Source: Alsobacter metallidurans (lineage in GTDB: Bacteria > Pseudomonadota > Alphaproteobacteria > Rhizobiales > Beijerinckiaceae). Taken from it: a stretch of 64,000 nt of DNA. The notes beneath the pieces were generated by a model. The model worked only from the letters and a program-made list of their open reading frames with translations, searched no databases and was not told the DNA's origin. The position numbers and the translations under genes were made by a program. This document shows, one piece after another, positions 43,763-50,864 of the stretch. The stretch is from assembly GCF_014636935.1 (NCBI RefSeq), contig NZ_BMES01000001.1:535373-599372 (forward strand), read 5' to 3'. Position 1 is the first letter of the stretch, and every line of letters starts with the position of its first letter.

Positions 43763-44587
43763 GTGGACACGCTGCGCCGACGCCCTTTGCTCGCTTTCGC
43801 GCTCGCCTTCGTGGCCGTGCAGGCCCTGATGGCGGTCTTCGCCGGGCAGGTCGCGCCCTATGATCCGCTGAAGCAGGACATCCTCGCCCGCCTCAAGGGC
43901 CCCAGCGCCGCGCACTGGCTGGGGGCGGACCAGTTCGGCCGGGACGTGCTGTCGCGCATCATCCATGGCTGGCGCGCCTCGCTGGCCGTCTCGGTGGCGG
44001 CCGTCGGGGCGGCGCTGCTGGTGGGCGGGACGCTCGGGATCGTGGCCGCCTTCTACCGCGGCTGGATCGACCGAATTCTGATGCGCGCCATGGACGTGCT
44101 TTTCGCCTTTCCGGTGCTGCTGCTCGCCATCGGCATCGTGGCGGTGCTCGGCCCGCAATCCTCCACGGCCGCCATCGCGATCGCGGTGGTGTACACGCCC
44201 ATCTTCGCCCGCCTGCTGCGCGGCCCGGCGCTGGTGGTGTGCGAGAGCGACTACGTAATGGGGGCCCGGGCGGTGGGCGCCTCGGACGGCCGCATCATGC
44301 TGATGCATGTGCTCCCCAACCTCGCCAGCGTGGTGCTGGTGCAGACGAGCCTGCTGCTGTCGTCAGCCATCCTGGTGGAAGCCTCCCTGAGCTTCCTCGG
44401 CCTCGGCGTGCAGCCGCCGACGCCATCGCTCGGGCTGATGCTGTCGGAAGGCCGCAACTTCCTGATGCTCTCGCCGTGGAGCGCCGTGTTCTCGGGCGCG
44501 GCCATCCTGGTGCTAGCCTTCGGCCTCAACCTGCTCGGCGACGCCCTGCGCGACACGCTCGACCCGCGCCTGCGGGGGCAGGAATGA
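43763..44587 (+). CDS. Peptide-type ABC importer permease (DppC-like)
   Basis: A 274-aa permease beginning at GTG 43763. The DppC opening is YDPLKQDILARLKGPSAAHW and LGADQFGRDVLSRIIHGWRA. The EAA loop is SDYVMGARAVGASDGRIMLM, and the ending is GLNLLGDALRDTLDPRLRGQ. It is the heterodimer partner of the DppB-like subunit. Its stop overlaps the acetyltransferase start by 4 nt. Confidence 0.94.
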   Translation: MDTLRRRPLLAFALAFVAVQALMAVFAGQVAPYDPLKQDILARLKGPSAAHWLGADQFGRDVLSRIIHGWRASLAVSVAAVGAALLVGGTLGIVAAFYRGWIDRILMRAMDVLFAFPVLLLAIGIVAVLGPQSSTAAIAIAVVYTPIFARLLRGPALVVCESDYVMGARAVGASDGRIMLMHVLPNLASVVLVQTSLLLSSAILVEASLSFLGLGVQPPTPSLGLMLSEGRNFLMLSPWSAVFSGAAILVLAFGLNLLGDALRDTLDPRLRGQE

Positions 44588-45060
44588 GCGCCCTCGCCAT
44601 CCGCGACGCCGCCCCGGCCGACATCCCGGCCCTCGCCCGCGTGGCGCTGGCCTCCTACCGATCCGCCTTCGCGGCGATCGCCAGCCCCGAATACCTCGCG
44701 TCCCGCACGGACGCGACCTTCGCGGAGCGCTTCACCACGTCGCTGGACCGCGTGCGGCTGGCCGAGCGCGACGGCGCCGTGATCGGCTTCACGATGGTGA
44801 CGGCCGGCCACCTCGACATGCTCTTCGTCGACCCCGCCGCGCAGGGCTCGGGCGCCGGCTCCGCCCTGTTGGCCGACGCCGAGGCCCGCGGCGCCTGCAC
44901 GCTGGAAAGCTTCCGCGACAACCACCCAGCCCGCGCCTTCTACGAACGCCACGGCTGGCGCCTCACCCGGGCCTACGACCGTGACGTCGGCGGCGGCGTC
45001 CACGCCTGCGTGTTCTACGAGAAGGCGCCGCCAACTGCGGGCGACGGCCGCCAGGATTGA
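44584..45060 (+). CDS. GNAT family N-acetyltransferase
   Basis: A 158-aa acetyltransferase coupled to the permease gene by an ATGA overlap. It starts MSALAIRDAAPADIPALARV. The acetyl-CoA binding loop is LFVDPAAQGSGAGSALLADA (Q/R-x-x-G-x-G/A type), and the C-terminal part is SFRDNHPARAFYERHGWRLT, characteristic of the fold. The substrate is unknown. Being the last gene of a cell-wall-fragment importer operon, it could modify an imported amino sugar or peptide, but this is inference. Confidence 0.92.
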   Translation: MSALAIRDAAPADIPALARVALASYRSAFAAIASPEYLASRTDATFAERFTTSLDRVRLAERDGAVIGFTMVTAGHLDMLFVDPAAQGSGAGSALLADAEARGACTLESFRDNHPARAFYERHGWRLTRAYDRDVGGGVHACVFYEKAPPTAGDGRQD

Positions 45061-45068
45061 GCTCCCTG

Positions 45069-45152
45069 CCGTCATTGCGAGCCAGAGGCGAAGCAGTCCA
45101 GCCTAATGGCCGGGCGTTGGACTGGATTGCTCCGCTGTCGCTCGCAATGACG
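45069..45152. repeat. Dispersed intergenic palindrome, family A (copy 3)
   Basis: CCGTCATTGCGAGCCAGAGG with GAAGCAGTCCAG; inverse CTGGATTGCTCCGC and CTCGCAATGACG. It lies between convergent acetyltransferase and gntR genes. Confidence 0.9.
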
Positions 45153-45174
45153 AGAGCGGTTCCCGGGCCGGCGG

Positions 45175-45924
45175 CTAACCTCCGTATGCCGCCTCGCGCA
45201 CTTCGGTGACGAAGTCATACCGATCGCCCCGGTAGGCCGAGCGCGTGAGCTCCACGGGCGCGCCGTTCGCAAGAAAGCTGCGGCGCTCGATGCGCAGGAT
45301 GGCGGCGCCAACCGGAATGTCGAGGAGCTGCGCCTCCTGCGGGGTCGCCAGCGAGGATTGCAGGCGCTGGACGCCTCGCACCGGCCGGTTACCCCGACGG
45401 TTCAGCGCTTCGTACAGGCTATCGCCGATGTCGCCCACGGGCGGCAGCAGCGTGGCTGGCACAACCGCGCGTTCGATCGCGAGCGGTTCGCCATCGGCGG
45501 TGCGCACGCGCGACATCCGCACCACGGCCGCGCCCGGCGCACAGTTCAGCGCGGCGGCTTCCTCGGCGTTCGGCGCGTCCACGCGCTGTTCCAGCCAGAC
45601 GCTGCCCGGCCGCGCGCCGCGGCTCTGCATGTCGGCCGAGAAGCCGGCCAGCACGGAAGCCGGCTGCTCGATGCGGATCGCCACATAGGTGCCGGAGCCC
45701 GGCCGGCGCGACAGCAGCCCCTCGCGCAACAGCGCGTCGATCGCCTTGCGCACCGTGACGCGCGAGATCGACGTCATGGCGCTGAGCTCGCGCTCGGAAG
45801 GCAGCGCCTCGCCGACGCGCACCGCGCCGCCGCGGATCATGCCGCGCAGGCTCTCGGCGAGCTGCAGGTAGAGCGGCGTCGGGCTCGCCCCGTCGAGCGC
45901 GATGCGACCCTGCTCCAGCGTCAT
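45175..45924 (-). CDS. GntR/HutC family regulator with UTRA domain (amino-sugar type)
   Basis: A 249-aa regulator. The winged HTH is at about 15-80 (LYLQLAESLRGMIRGGAVRV; ISRVTVRKAIDALLREGLLS; RRPGSGTYVA). The UTRA ligand domain (VWLEQRVDAPNAEEAAALNC to FLANGAPVELTRSAYRGDRY) is the fold that in NagR and MurR-like regulators senses phosphosugars. It overlaps the murQ stop by 4 nt, so it is co-expressed with murQ. Predicted to act on the ATTGGTATTA sites at 41070 and 46859. The ligand may be MurNAc-6P or GlcNAc-6P (inference). Confidence 0.93.
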   Translation of the reverse strand: MTLEQGRIALDGASPTPLYLQLAESLRGMIRGGAVRVGEALPSERELSAMTSISRVTVRKAIDALLREGLLSRRPGSGTYVAIRIEQPASVLAGFSADMQSRGARPGSVWLEQRVDAPNAEEAAALNCAPGAAVVRMSRVRTADGEPLAIERAVVPATLLPPVGDIGDSLYEALNRRGNRPVRGVQRLQSSLATPQEAQLLDIPVGAAILRIERRSFLANGAPVELTRSAYRGDRYDFVTEVREAAYGG

Positions 45925-46841
45925 GGCGCCACAGCGTCGCCCGCCGACGCGCCGCCGGCCGCGTCCAGGGTCGCGAGCGCCCGCCGCAGGCTGCCGCCCG
46001 AACGGTCGATCAGCGCGCCCGCGAGATCGGGATCGAGGCCCTGCGCCACCAGCGTGGCCCGCTTCACGTCCCAGTCCACTTGCCGGAGCGCATCGCCCGC
46101 CACGGCCTCGTCGCAGCCCGCCAGCGCCGCCACCATGGCCTCGGCCCGCCGGTGCAGCTTGGTGTTGCTGGCCCGCATGTGCACCATCAGGCCACGATAC
46201 ACGCGCCCGAGCCGGATCATCACCGCGGTGGAGAACAGGTTCAGCGCCGCCTTCTGGGCCGTGCCGGCCTTCATGCGGGTGGAGCCCGCCACCACCTCGG
46301 CCCCGGTCTCGATCAGGATCGGATGCCGCGCGACGGCCAAAAGCGGCGCGTCGGCGTTGTTGGCCATGCCGAGCGTCACAGCGCCCCGTTCAGTCGCCCG
46401 GCGCACGAACGCCACCGTGTAGGGCGTCGTGCCGCTGGCCGCGAGGCCGATCACCACGTCATCCGGGCCGATTGCGGCCGCGTCCACCTTCGCGATCGCG
46501 TCGGCGGCGTCGTCCTCCGCGCCCTCGGCGCTTTTCACGAGCGCGCCCGGCCCGCCCGCCATCGCAAACACGAGCTGGTCGAGCGGCCAGTCGAAGGTGG
46601 GCGGCAACTCCGCGCCGTCCTGCACGGCGACGCGGCCGGACGTGCCCGCGCCCGCATAAACAAGGCGTCCGCCGCGCCGAAGCGCCTCGGCCGCGTCGTC
46701 AACCGCCGCCGAGATGGCGCCCAGCGCCGGCCGCACGGCCGCGACCGCCGAGAGCTGCCCCTCGAACATGGCCTCCACGGCGTCGCGCGTCGGCCAGTCG
46801 TCCAGGTCCACATAGCGTGCGCTGACGTCCTCGGTGGCCAT
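45921..46841 (-). CDS. murQ: N-acetylmuramic acid 6-phosphate etherase
   Basis: Cleaves the lactyl ether of MurNAc-6P, giving GlcNAc-6P and lactate, right after AnmK in the recycling route. It is 306 aa, normal length. The SIS domain contains LVYAGAGTSGRVAVQDGAEL and PPTFDW with the conserved Glu. VKSAEGAEDDAADAIAKVDA holds the second conserved Glu motif, and VVIGLAASGTTPYTVAFVRR the Ser-rich sugar-phosphate loop. The C-terminal part is the UBA-like helical tail. The start ATG 46841 follows the operator/promoter at 46859-46904. Confidence 0.95.
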   Translation of the reverse strand: MATEDVSARYVDLDDWPTRDAVEAMFEGQLSAVAAVRPALGAISAAVDDAAEALRRGGRLVYAGAGTSGRVAVQDGAELPPTFDWPLDQLVFAMAGGPGALVKSAEGAEDDAADAIAKVDAAAIGPDDVVIGLAASGTTPYTVAFVRRATERGAVTLGMANNADAPLLAVARHPILIETGAEVVAGSTRMKAGTAQKAALNLFSTAVMIRLGRVYRGLMVHMRASNTKLHRRAEAMVAALAGCDEAVAGDALRQVDWDVKRATLVAQGLDPDLAGALIDRSGGSLRRALATLDAAGGASAGDAVAP

Positions 46842-46858
46842 GGGGCGATGGTCCTGCC

Positions 46859-46904
46859 TAATACCAATGAAAGACCAGTTTAGGCCGATGCCGGCCGGGG
46901 GCAA
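46859..46904 (-). promoter_or_regulatory. Promoter and candidate GntR operator of murQ-gntR
   Basis: Leftward promoter by eye: TTGCCC (46904-46899), 16 bp, TAAACT (46882-46877). Just downstream are two direct hexamers on the plus strand, ATACCA (46861-46866) and AGACCA (46872-46877), spaced by five bases. TAATACCAAT (46859-46868) is the exact inverse of the decamer at 41070-41079. Confidence 0.55.
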
Positions 46905-46929
46905 GAGGTTCGCGTGGCGCCACGATGCC

Positions 46930-46953
46930 CACCCTCCCTTGAGGGGGAGGGTG
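46930..46953. repeat. Short intergenic palindrome (GAGGGTG type)
   Basis: CACCCTCCCTTGAGGGGGAGGGTGG: CACCCTCCC pairs with GGGAGGGTG. It lies between the kinase stop and the murQ promoter, so it may end the murA-kinase transcript. Confidence 0.75.
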
Positions 46954-46967
46954 GCGCGCCGCGCGCC

Positions 46968-47834
46968 TCACCCCTGCTTGGCCATCCAGATCGCGCCCGC
47001 CACCGCGTCGGCGTCCACGGGCTTGAGCTTCCGGCGCACGTCTGGCGCCAGCCAGGGCTCGATCGCGCTGGACAGGCCGCCGATCAGCGCGATGCGGGGG
47101 GCGCCGCGGTCGAACAGCGCGCGGCAGAGCCCGTCGACCTGCTCGGCCGCGCCCTGCACGATGCGCCGGCCGGCCGGGTCGCCGTTGTCGGCGTGACGCA
47201 TCACGAGCGGCGCAAAGGTCGCGTAGTCTGTGGCCGTGGCCCTGTCCATCCACGCCACCGCGGCGGCGGGGTCGTTCTCGAAGCGCGCCAGCACGTCGCC
47301 CAGCAGCGCAGTGCGGTCCACACGGCCGTCAAAGGCGCGCAGCGCCAGCCGGATGGCCTGCAGCCCGAGATCGGCGCCGCTGCCCTCGTCCGAGATCGGG
47401 AACCCATAGCCGCCGACGCGTTCTTCGCGGCCCGTCACGCGCGCCAGCCCGAAGCTGCCGGTGCCGACGATCACGATGCCGCCATCCTGGCCGCCATGAG
47501 CGCCGATGCACGCGATCAGGCCGTCGCTCGCGAAGGCGACCGATGCGAAGGGCAGGGGAGTCGCCTCCAGCGCCTCGCGCGCCCCTTTGCGGCCGATGCC
47601 CGCCAGCCCGATCCCGGCCCGCACGCGCGGCCAATCCGACGCCGTGAGGCCGGCCTCGTCGAGCGCCGCCGTGGCGGCCGTCATGATGGCCGTCACCGAG
47701 GCCTCGATCCCGAGGCGCGTCGTCGCCGGCCCGGCGAGGCCGGCGCCCAGGATGGCGCCGTCCGGCGTCTCGATGCGGGCGCGGCAACCGGTGCCGCCGC
47801 CGTCGACGCCCAGGTAAAGGATGTCGTGCGCCAT
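46968..47834 (-). CDS. BadF/BadG/BcrA/BcrD-type kinase, probable N-acetylglucosamine kinase
   Basis: A 288-aa ASKHA-fold kinase. Phosphate-1 loop YLGVDGGGTGCRARIETPDG; adenosine/phosphate-2 region GGIVIVGTGSFGLARV; GFPISDEGSGADLGLQAIRL is highly typical of GlcNAc (and glucosamine) kinases of this family; the adenosine motif RIALIGGLSSAIEPWL closes it. It most likely phosphorylates GlcNAc or a related amino sugar, supplying GlcNAc-6P for nagA-type steps encoded elsewhere. It starts four bases after the murA stop. Confidence 0.88.
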   Translation of the reverse strand: MAHDILYLGVDGGGTGCRARIETPDGAILGAGLAGPATTRLGIEASVTAIMTAATAALDEAGLTASDWPRVRAGIGLAGIGRKGAREALEATPLPFASVAFASDGLIACIGAHGGQDGGIVIVGTGSFGLARVTGREERVGGYGFPISDEGSGADLGLQAIRLALRAFDGRVDRTALLGDVLARFENDPAAAVAWMDRATATDYATFAPLVMRHADNGDPAGRRIVQGAAEQVDGLCRALFDRGAPRIALIGGLSSAIEPWLAPDVRRKLKPVDADAVAGAIWMAKQG

Positions 47835-47838
47835 GGCC

Positions 47839-49098
47839 CTAGTCCTGCAGCCGGCGGATGTGTGCGCCGCAGCGCACGAGCTTCTTGTCCAGCGTCTCGT
47901 AGCCGCGGTCGAGATGGTAGATGCGGTTCACCACCGTCTCGCCTTCGGCCGCGAGCGCCGCCAGCACCAGGCACACGGAGGCGCGCAGGTCCGTCGCCAT
48001 CACGGGCGCGCCCTTCAGGCCCGGCACGCCGCGCACCAGCGCGGTGGCGCCCTGCAGGGTGATGTTGGCGCCGAGCCGCGACAGCTCCGGCACGTGCATG
48101 AAGCGGTTCTCGAACACGGTCTCGCGGATCACCGACGCCCCTTCGGCGATGCTCATCAGCGCCATGAACTGCGCCTGGAGGTCCGTCGGGAAGCCCGGAT
48201 AGGGCTCGGACGCGATGTCGATGCCGCGCAGCCGCCCGGTGCGCGACACCATGAGGCCACGGTCGGTGGGCCAGATCTGCACGCCCGCCGCCTCCAGCGC
48301 CTCGGCCACCGCCGACAGGTGCTCCAGTCGCGCTCCCGTGAGTTCGAGATGCCCGCCCGTGATCGCGGCCGCGATCGCGTAGGTTCCGGCCTCCACGCGG
48401 TCCGGGATGATCTCGTGCCGCGCCTTGCGGAATGCCGTGTCGCCCTGGATCAGGATCCGATGCGTCCCCGCGCCCTCGATGCGCGCCCCCATGGCGACCA
48501 GGCAGGCCGCGAGATCGGCCACCTCCGGCTCACGCGCGGCGTTCATGATCTCGGTTTCGCCGCGCGCCAGCACGGCCGCCATCATGGCGGTCTCGGTGGC
48601 GCCCACCGAGGGCGAGCCGAACACGATGCGCGCGCCCTTCAGCCCAGCCGGCGCGCGGGCGTCGATGGCGCCCCGATCCAGCGATATCTCCGCCCCCATC
48701 GCGGTGAGCGCCTTGATGTGGAGGTCCACCGGCCGCGCCCCGATGGCGCAGCCGCCGGGCTGTGAAACCCGCGCGTGGCCAAAGCGCGCCAGCAGCGGCC
48801 CGAGCACCAGGATGGTGGCCCGCATGCGTCGCACTGTGTCGTACGGGGCCTCACGATTAACCACGCCGGCGGGATCCACCGTCACGCTGGCGCCCGAGCG
48901 CTGCGGAATCACGGCGCCGTAGTGCTCCAGCAGCTGCAGCATGGACCGGATGTCGCCCACGTCGGGCAGGTTCAGAAGGGTGAGCGGCTCGGGGCTCAAC
49001 AGCGCAGCGGCGAGCTGCGGCAAGGCGGCGTTCTTGGCCCCGCAGATCTGGACCGTTCCCTCGAGCCGGCGCCCGCCCTCGATCAGCAGCCTTTCCAT
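47839..49098 (-). CDS. murA: UDP-N-acetylglucosamine 1-carboxyvinyltransferase
   Basis: First committed step of peptidoglycan synthesis: transfers enolpyruvate from PEP to UDP-GlcNAc. It is 419 aa, normal length, with GGGAGG before ATG 49098. Catalytic residues are visible: Lys22-Asn23 in ICGAKNAALPQLA, the fosfomycin-target Cys in SQPGGCAIGARPVDLH, the Asp in YPGFPTDLQAQFMAL, and the Arg in VMATDLRASVCLVLAAL. The Cys is retained, so fosfomycin sensitivity is expected. Unusually, it is the leading gene of a pair with an amino-sugar kinase. Whether this is the only murA cannot be judged here. Confidence 0.96.
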   Translation of the reverse strand: MERLLIEGGRRLEGTVQICGAKNAALPQLAAALLSPEPLTLLNLPDVGDIRSMLQLLEHYGAVIPQRSGASVTVDPAGVVNREAPYDTVRRMRATILVLGPLLARFGHARVSQPGGCAIGARPVDLHIKALTAMGAEISLDRGAIDARAPAGLKGARIVFGSPSVGATETAMMAAVLARGETEIMNAAREPEVADLAACLVAMGARIEGAGTHRILIQGDTAFRKARHEIIPDRVEAGTYAIAAAITGGHLELTGARLEHLSAVAEALEAAGVQIWPTDRGLMVSRTGRLRGIDIASEPYPGFPTDLQAQFMALMSIAEGASVIRETVFENRFMHVPELSRLGANITLQGATALVRGVPGLKGAPVMATDLRASVCLVLAALAAEGETVVNRIYHLDRGYETLDKKLVRCGAHIRRLQD

Positions 49099-49370
49099 CT
49101 CGGCCTCCCGGGCGGCTGCGCCCGTGCGATGCGGCGGCTCAGGGCGCGCCGAACTGGTTCTAAAGTGGTCTACGCACAATACGGTCGGCCGCGCCTCGCC
49201 GCCAGTGGCTTGGTGAACCAAGAGAGCGCTGAAAAAGGCTCATTGCTGAGCTTCATTCAACAAAGCGTTGGAAATTCCCATTTGCGTTCCGGGCCGCCGT
49301 GACCGCTCATACGGTTCTGCGGCGCCTGGGTCGGTTCGCGTTGGATCGACCACGTCCGCTTTGCGCCAAT

Positions 49371-49437
49371 CTTGACGGGTTTCCGTTCACACCTCTACTA
49401 TGTTCGCAATACGAATAGTTGTTCGCATAACGAACAA
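49371..49437 (+). promoter_or_regulatory. Promoter with two tandem TTCG-N5-CGAA operators (IclR-type) before livJ
   Basis: TTGACG (49371-49376), 19 bp, TACTAT (49396-49401). Directly downstream lie TTCG-CAATA-CGAA (49403-49415) and TTGTTCG-CATAA-CGAACAA (49419-49437). The second has perfect 7-bp arms. The centres are 19 bp apart. GTTCG-N5-CGAAC sites are typical of IclR-family repressors. No iclR gene is in the window. Confidence 0.7.
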
Positions 49438-49461
49438 TTCTCAGCCGGGGAGGAGTAACGC

Positions 49462-50649
49462 ATGTCCATGAAGCCCGTGTTCGCCCGACGGACGGTGCTG
49501 GCCGCCGCAGCCGCGCTCGCCGCGACCGCTTTTCCGGCCCTGGCGCAGGAAACCGTAAAGATCGGCGTGATCCTGCCCATGACGGGGCCGAGCGCCTCCA
49601 CGGGCAAGCAGGCCGAGGCCGCCGCCAAGCTCTGGATCCAGCAGAACGGCGCAACCGTGGCGGGCAAGAAGGTCGAGCTGATCATCAAGGACGACACCGG
49701 CGCGCCCGACGTCACCAAGCGCCTCGCGCAGGAGCTCGTGGTCAACGACAAGGTCAACGTGCTGCTCGGCTTCGGCCTGACGCCGCTCGCCCTCGCGGTC
49801 GCCCCCATCGCCACGCAGGCCAAGATCCCGCAGATCGTCACGGCCGCCGCCACCGCGATCATCACCGAGCAGTCGCCCTTTATCGTGCGCACCAGCTTCA
49901 CGCTGCCGCAGGCGACGGTGCCGATGGCGCAGTGGTCGGCCAAGAACGGCATCAAAAAGGTCGTCACCTTGGTGTCCGACTACGGCCCGGGCATCGACGC
50001 CGAGAAGGCTTTCAAGGACGAGTTCACCAAAGGCGGCGGCGAGGTCGTGGCCGAGTTGCGCGTGCCGCTCCGCAACCCGGATTTCGCGCCCTTTCTTCAG
50101 CGCGTGAAGGACGCCTCGCCGGACGCCGTGTTCGTGTTCGTGCCGTCGGGCTTCGGCTCGGCCTTCATGAAGCAGTTCGCCGAGCGCGGCCTCACCCAGG
50201 CGGGCATCAAGCTGATCGCCACCGGCGACGTCACGGACGACGACGTGCTGAACGAGCTCGGCGATTCGGCGCTGGGCGTCGTCAACACGCACCACTACTC
50301 CGCCTCGCACGACTCGCCCGAAAACAAGGCCTTCGTGGAAGCCTTCAAGAAGGCCAACAACTTCCGCCCGAACTTCATGGCGGTCGGCGCTTATGACGGC
50401 ATGCAGCTCGTCTACAAGGCGCTGGAGAAGACCAAGGGCAACGCCGACGGCCAGGCCCTGCTGGACGCCATGAAGGGCATGAGCTGGACCAGCGTCCGCG
50501 GCCCCGTGCAGATCGATCCCGAGACCCGCGACATCATCCAGAACATCTATGTCCGCAAGGTCGAGAAGGTCGGCGGCGAGCTCTTCAACCAGGAATTCGC
50601 CACCATCGAGAAGGTCAAGGACCCGGTGAAGGCCGCCAAGAAGCAGTAA
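49462..50649 (+). CDS. Branched-chain amino acid-type ABC importer binding protein (LivJ/AmiC family)
   Basis: A 395-aa periplasmic receptor with GGGGAGGAG upstream of ATG 49462. The signal peptide is MSMKPVFARRTVLAAAAALA with ALA-Q as the likely site and an RR pair typical of many rhizobial binding proteins. The family-6 peripla-BP fold starts KIGVILPMTGPSASTGKQAE. VELIIKDDTGAPDVTKRLAQ and VTLVSDYGPGIDAEKAFKDE follow. Ligands in this family range from Leu/Ile/Val to amides, urea and aromatic acids, so the amino-acid label is only a class name. Confidence 0.93.
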   Translation: MSMKPVFARRTVLAAAAALAATAFPALAQETVKIGVILPMTGPSASTGKQAEAAAKLWIQQNGATVAGKKVELIIKDDTGAPDVTKRLAQELVVNDKVNVLLGFGLTPLALAVAPIATQAKIPQIVTAAATAIITEQSPFIVRTSFTLPQATVPMAQWSAKNGIKKVVTLVSDYGPGIDAEKAFKDEFTKGGGEVVAELRVPLRNPDFAPFLQRVKDASPDAVFVFVPSGFGSAFMKQFAERGLTQAGIKLIATGDVTDDDVLNELGDSALGVVNTHHYSASHDSPENKAFVEAFKKANNFRPNFMAVGAYDGMQLVYKALEKTKGNADGQALLDAMKGMSWTSVRGPVQIDPETRDIIQNIYVRKVEKVGGELFNQEFATIEKVKDPVKAAKKQ

Positions 50650-50673
50650 AGGCGGACAGATCAGCCTCCGAGG

Positions 50674-50805
50674 CCCTCATCCTGAGGAGCCCTGCGTAGC
50701 AGGGCGTCTCGAAGGACGAGGGTTCCAGAGCGCTCGGCCGTCGTGCAACCTGGAGTCCCTCGTCCTTCGAGATGCAGGGCTCCGCCCTGCTCCTCAGGAT
50801 GAGGG
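50674..50805. repeat. Dispersed intergenic palindrome, family D
   Basis: CCCTCATCCTGAGGAGCCC with GGGCGTCTCGAAGGACGAGG; inverse CCTCGTCCTTCGAGATGCAG and GCTCCTCAGGATGAGGG. It lies between the binding-protein gene and the permease gene of one operon, as family A does at 42644. Confidence 0.9.
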
Positions 50806-50864
50806 GCTTGCAGCGGCTGAACGAAGTCTCGACTTCGAAGATCCCTAAAGAGCCCGCATCCCGC

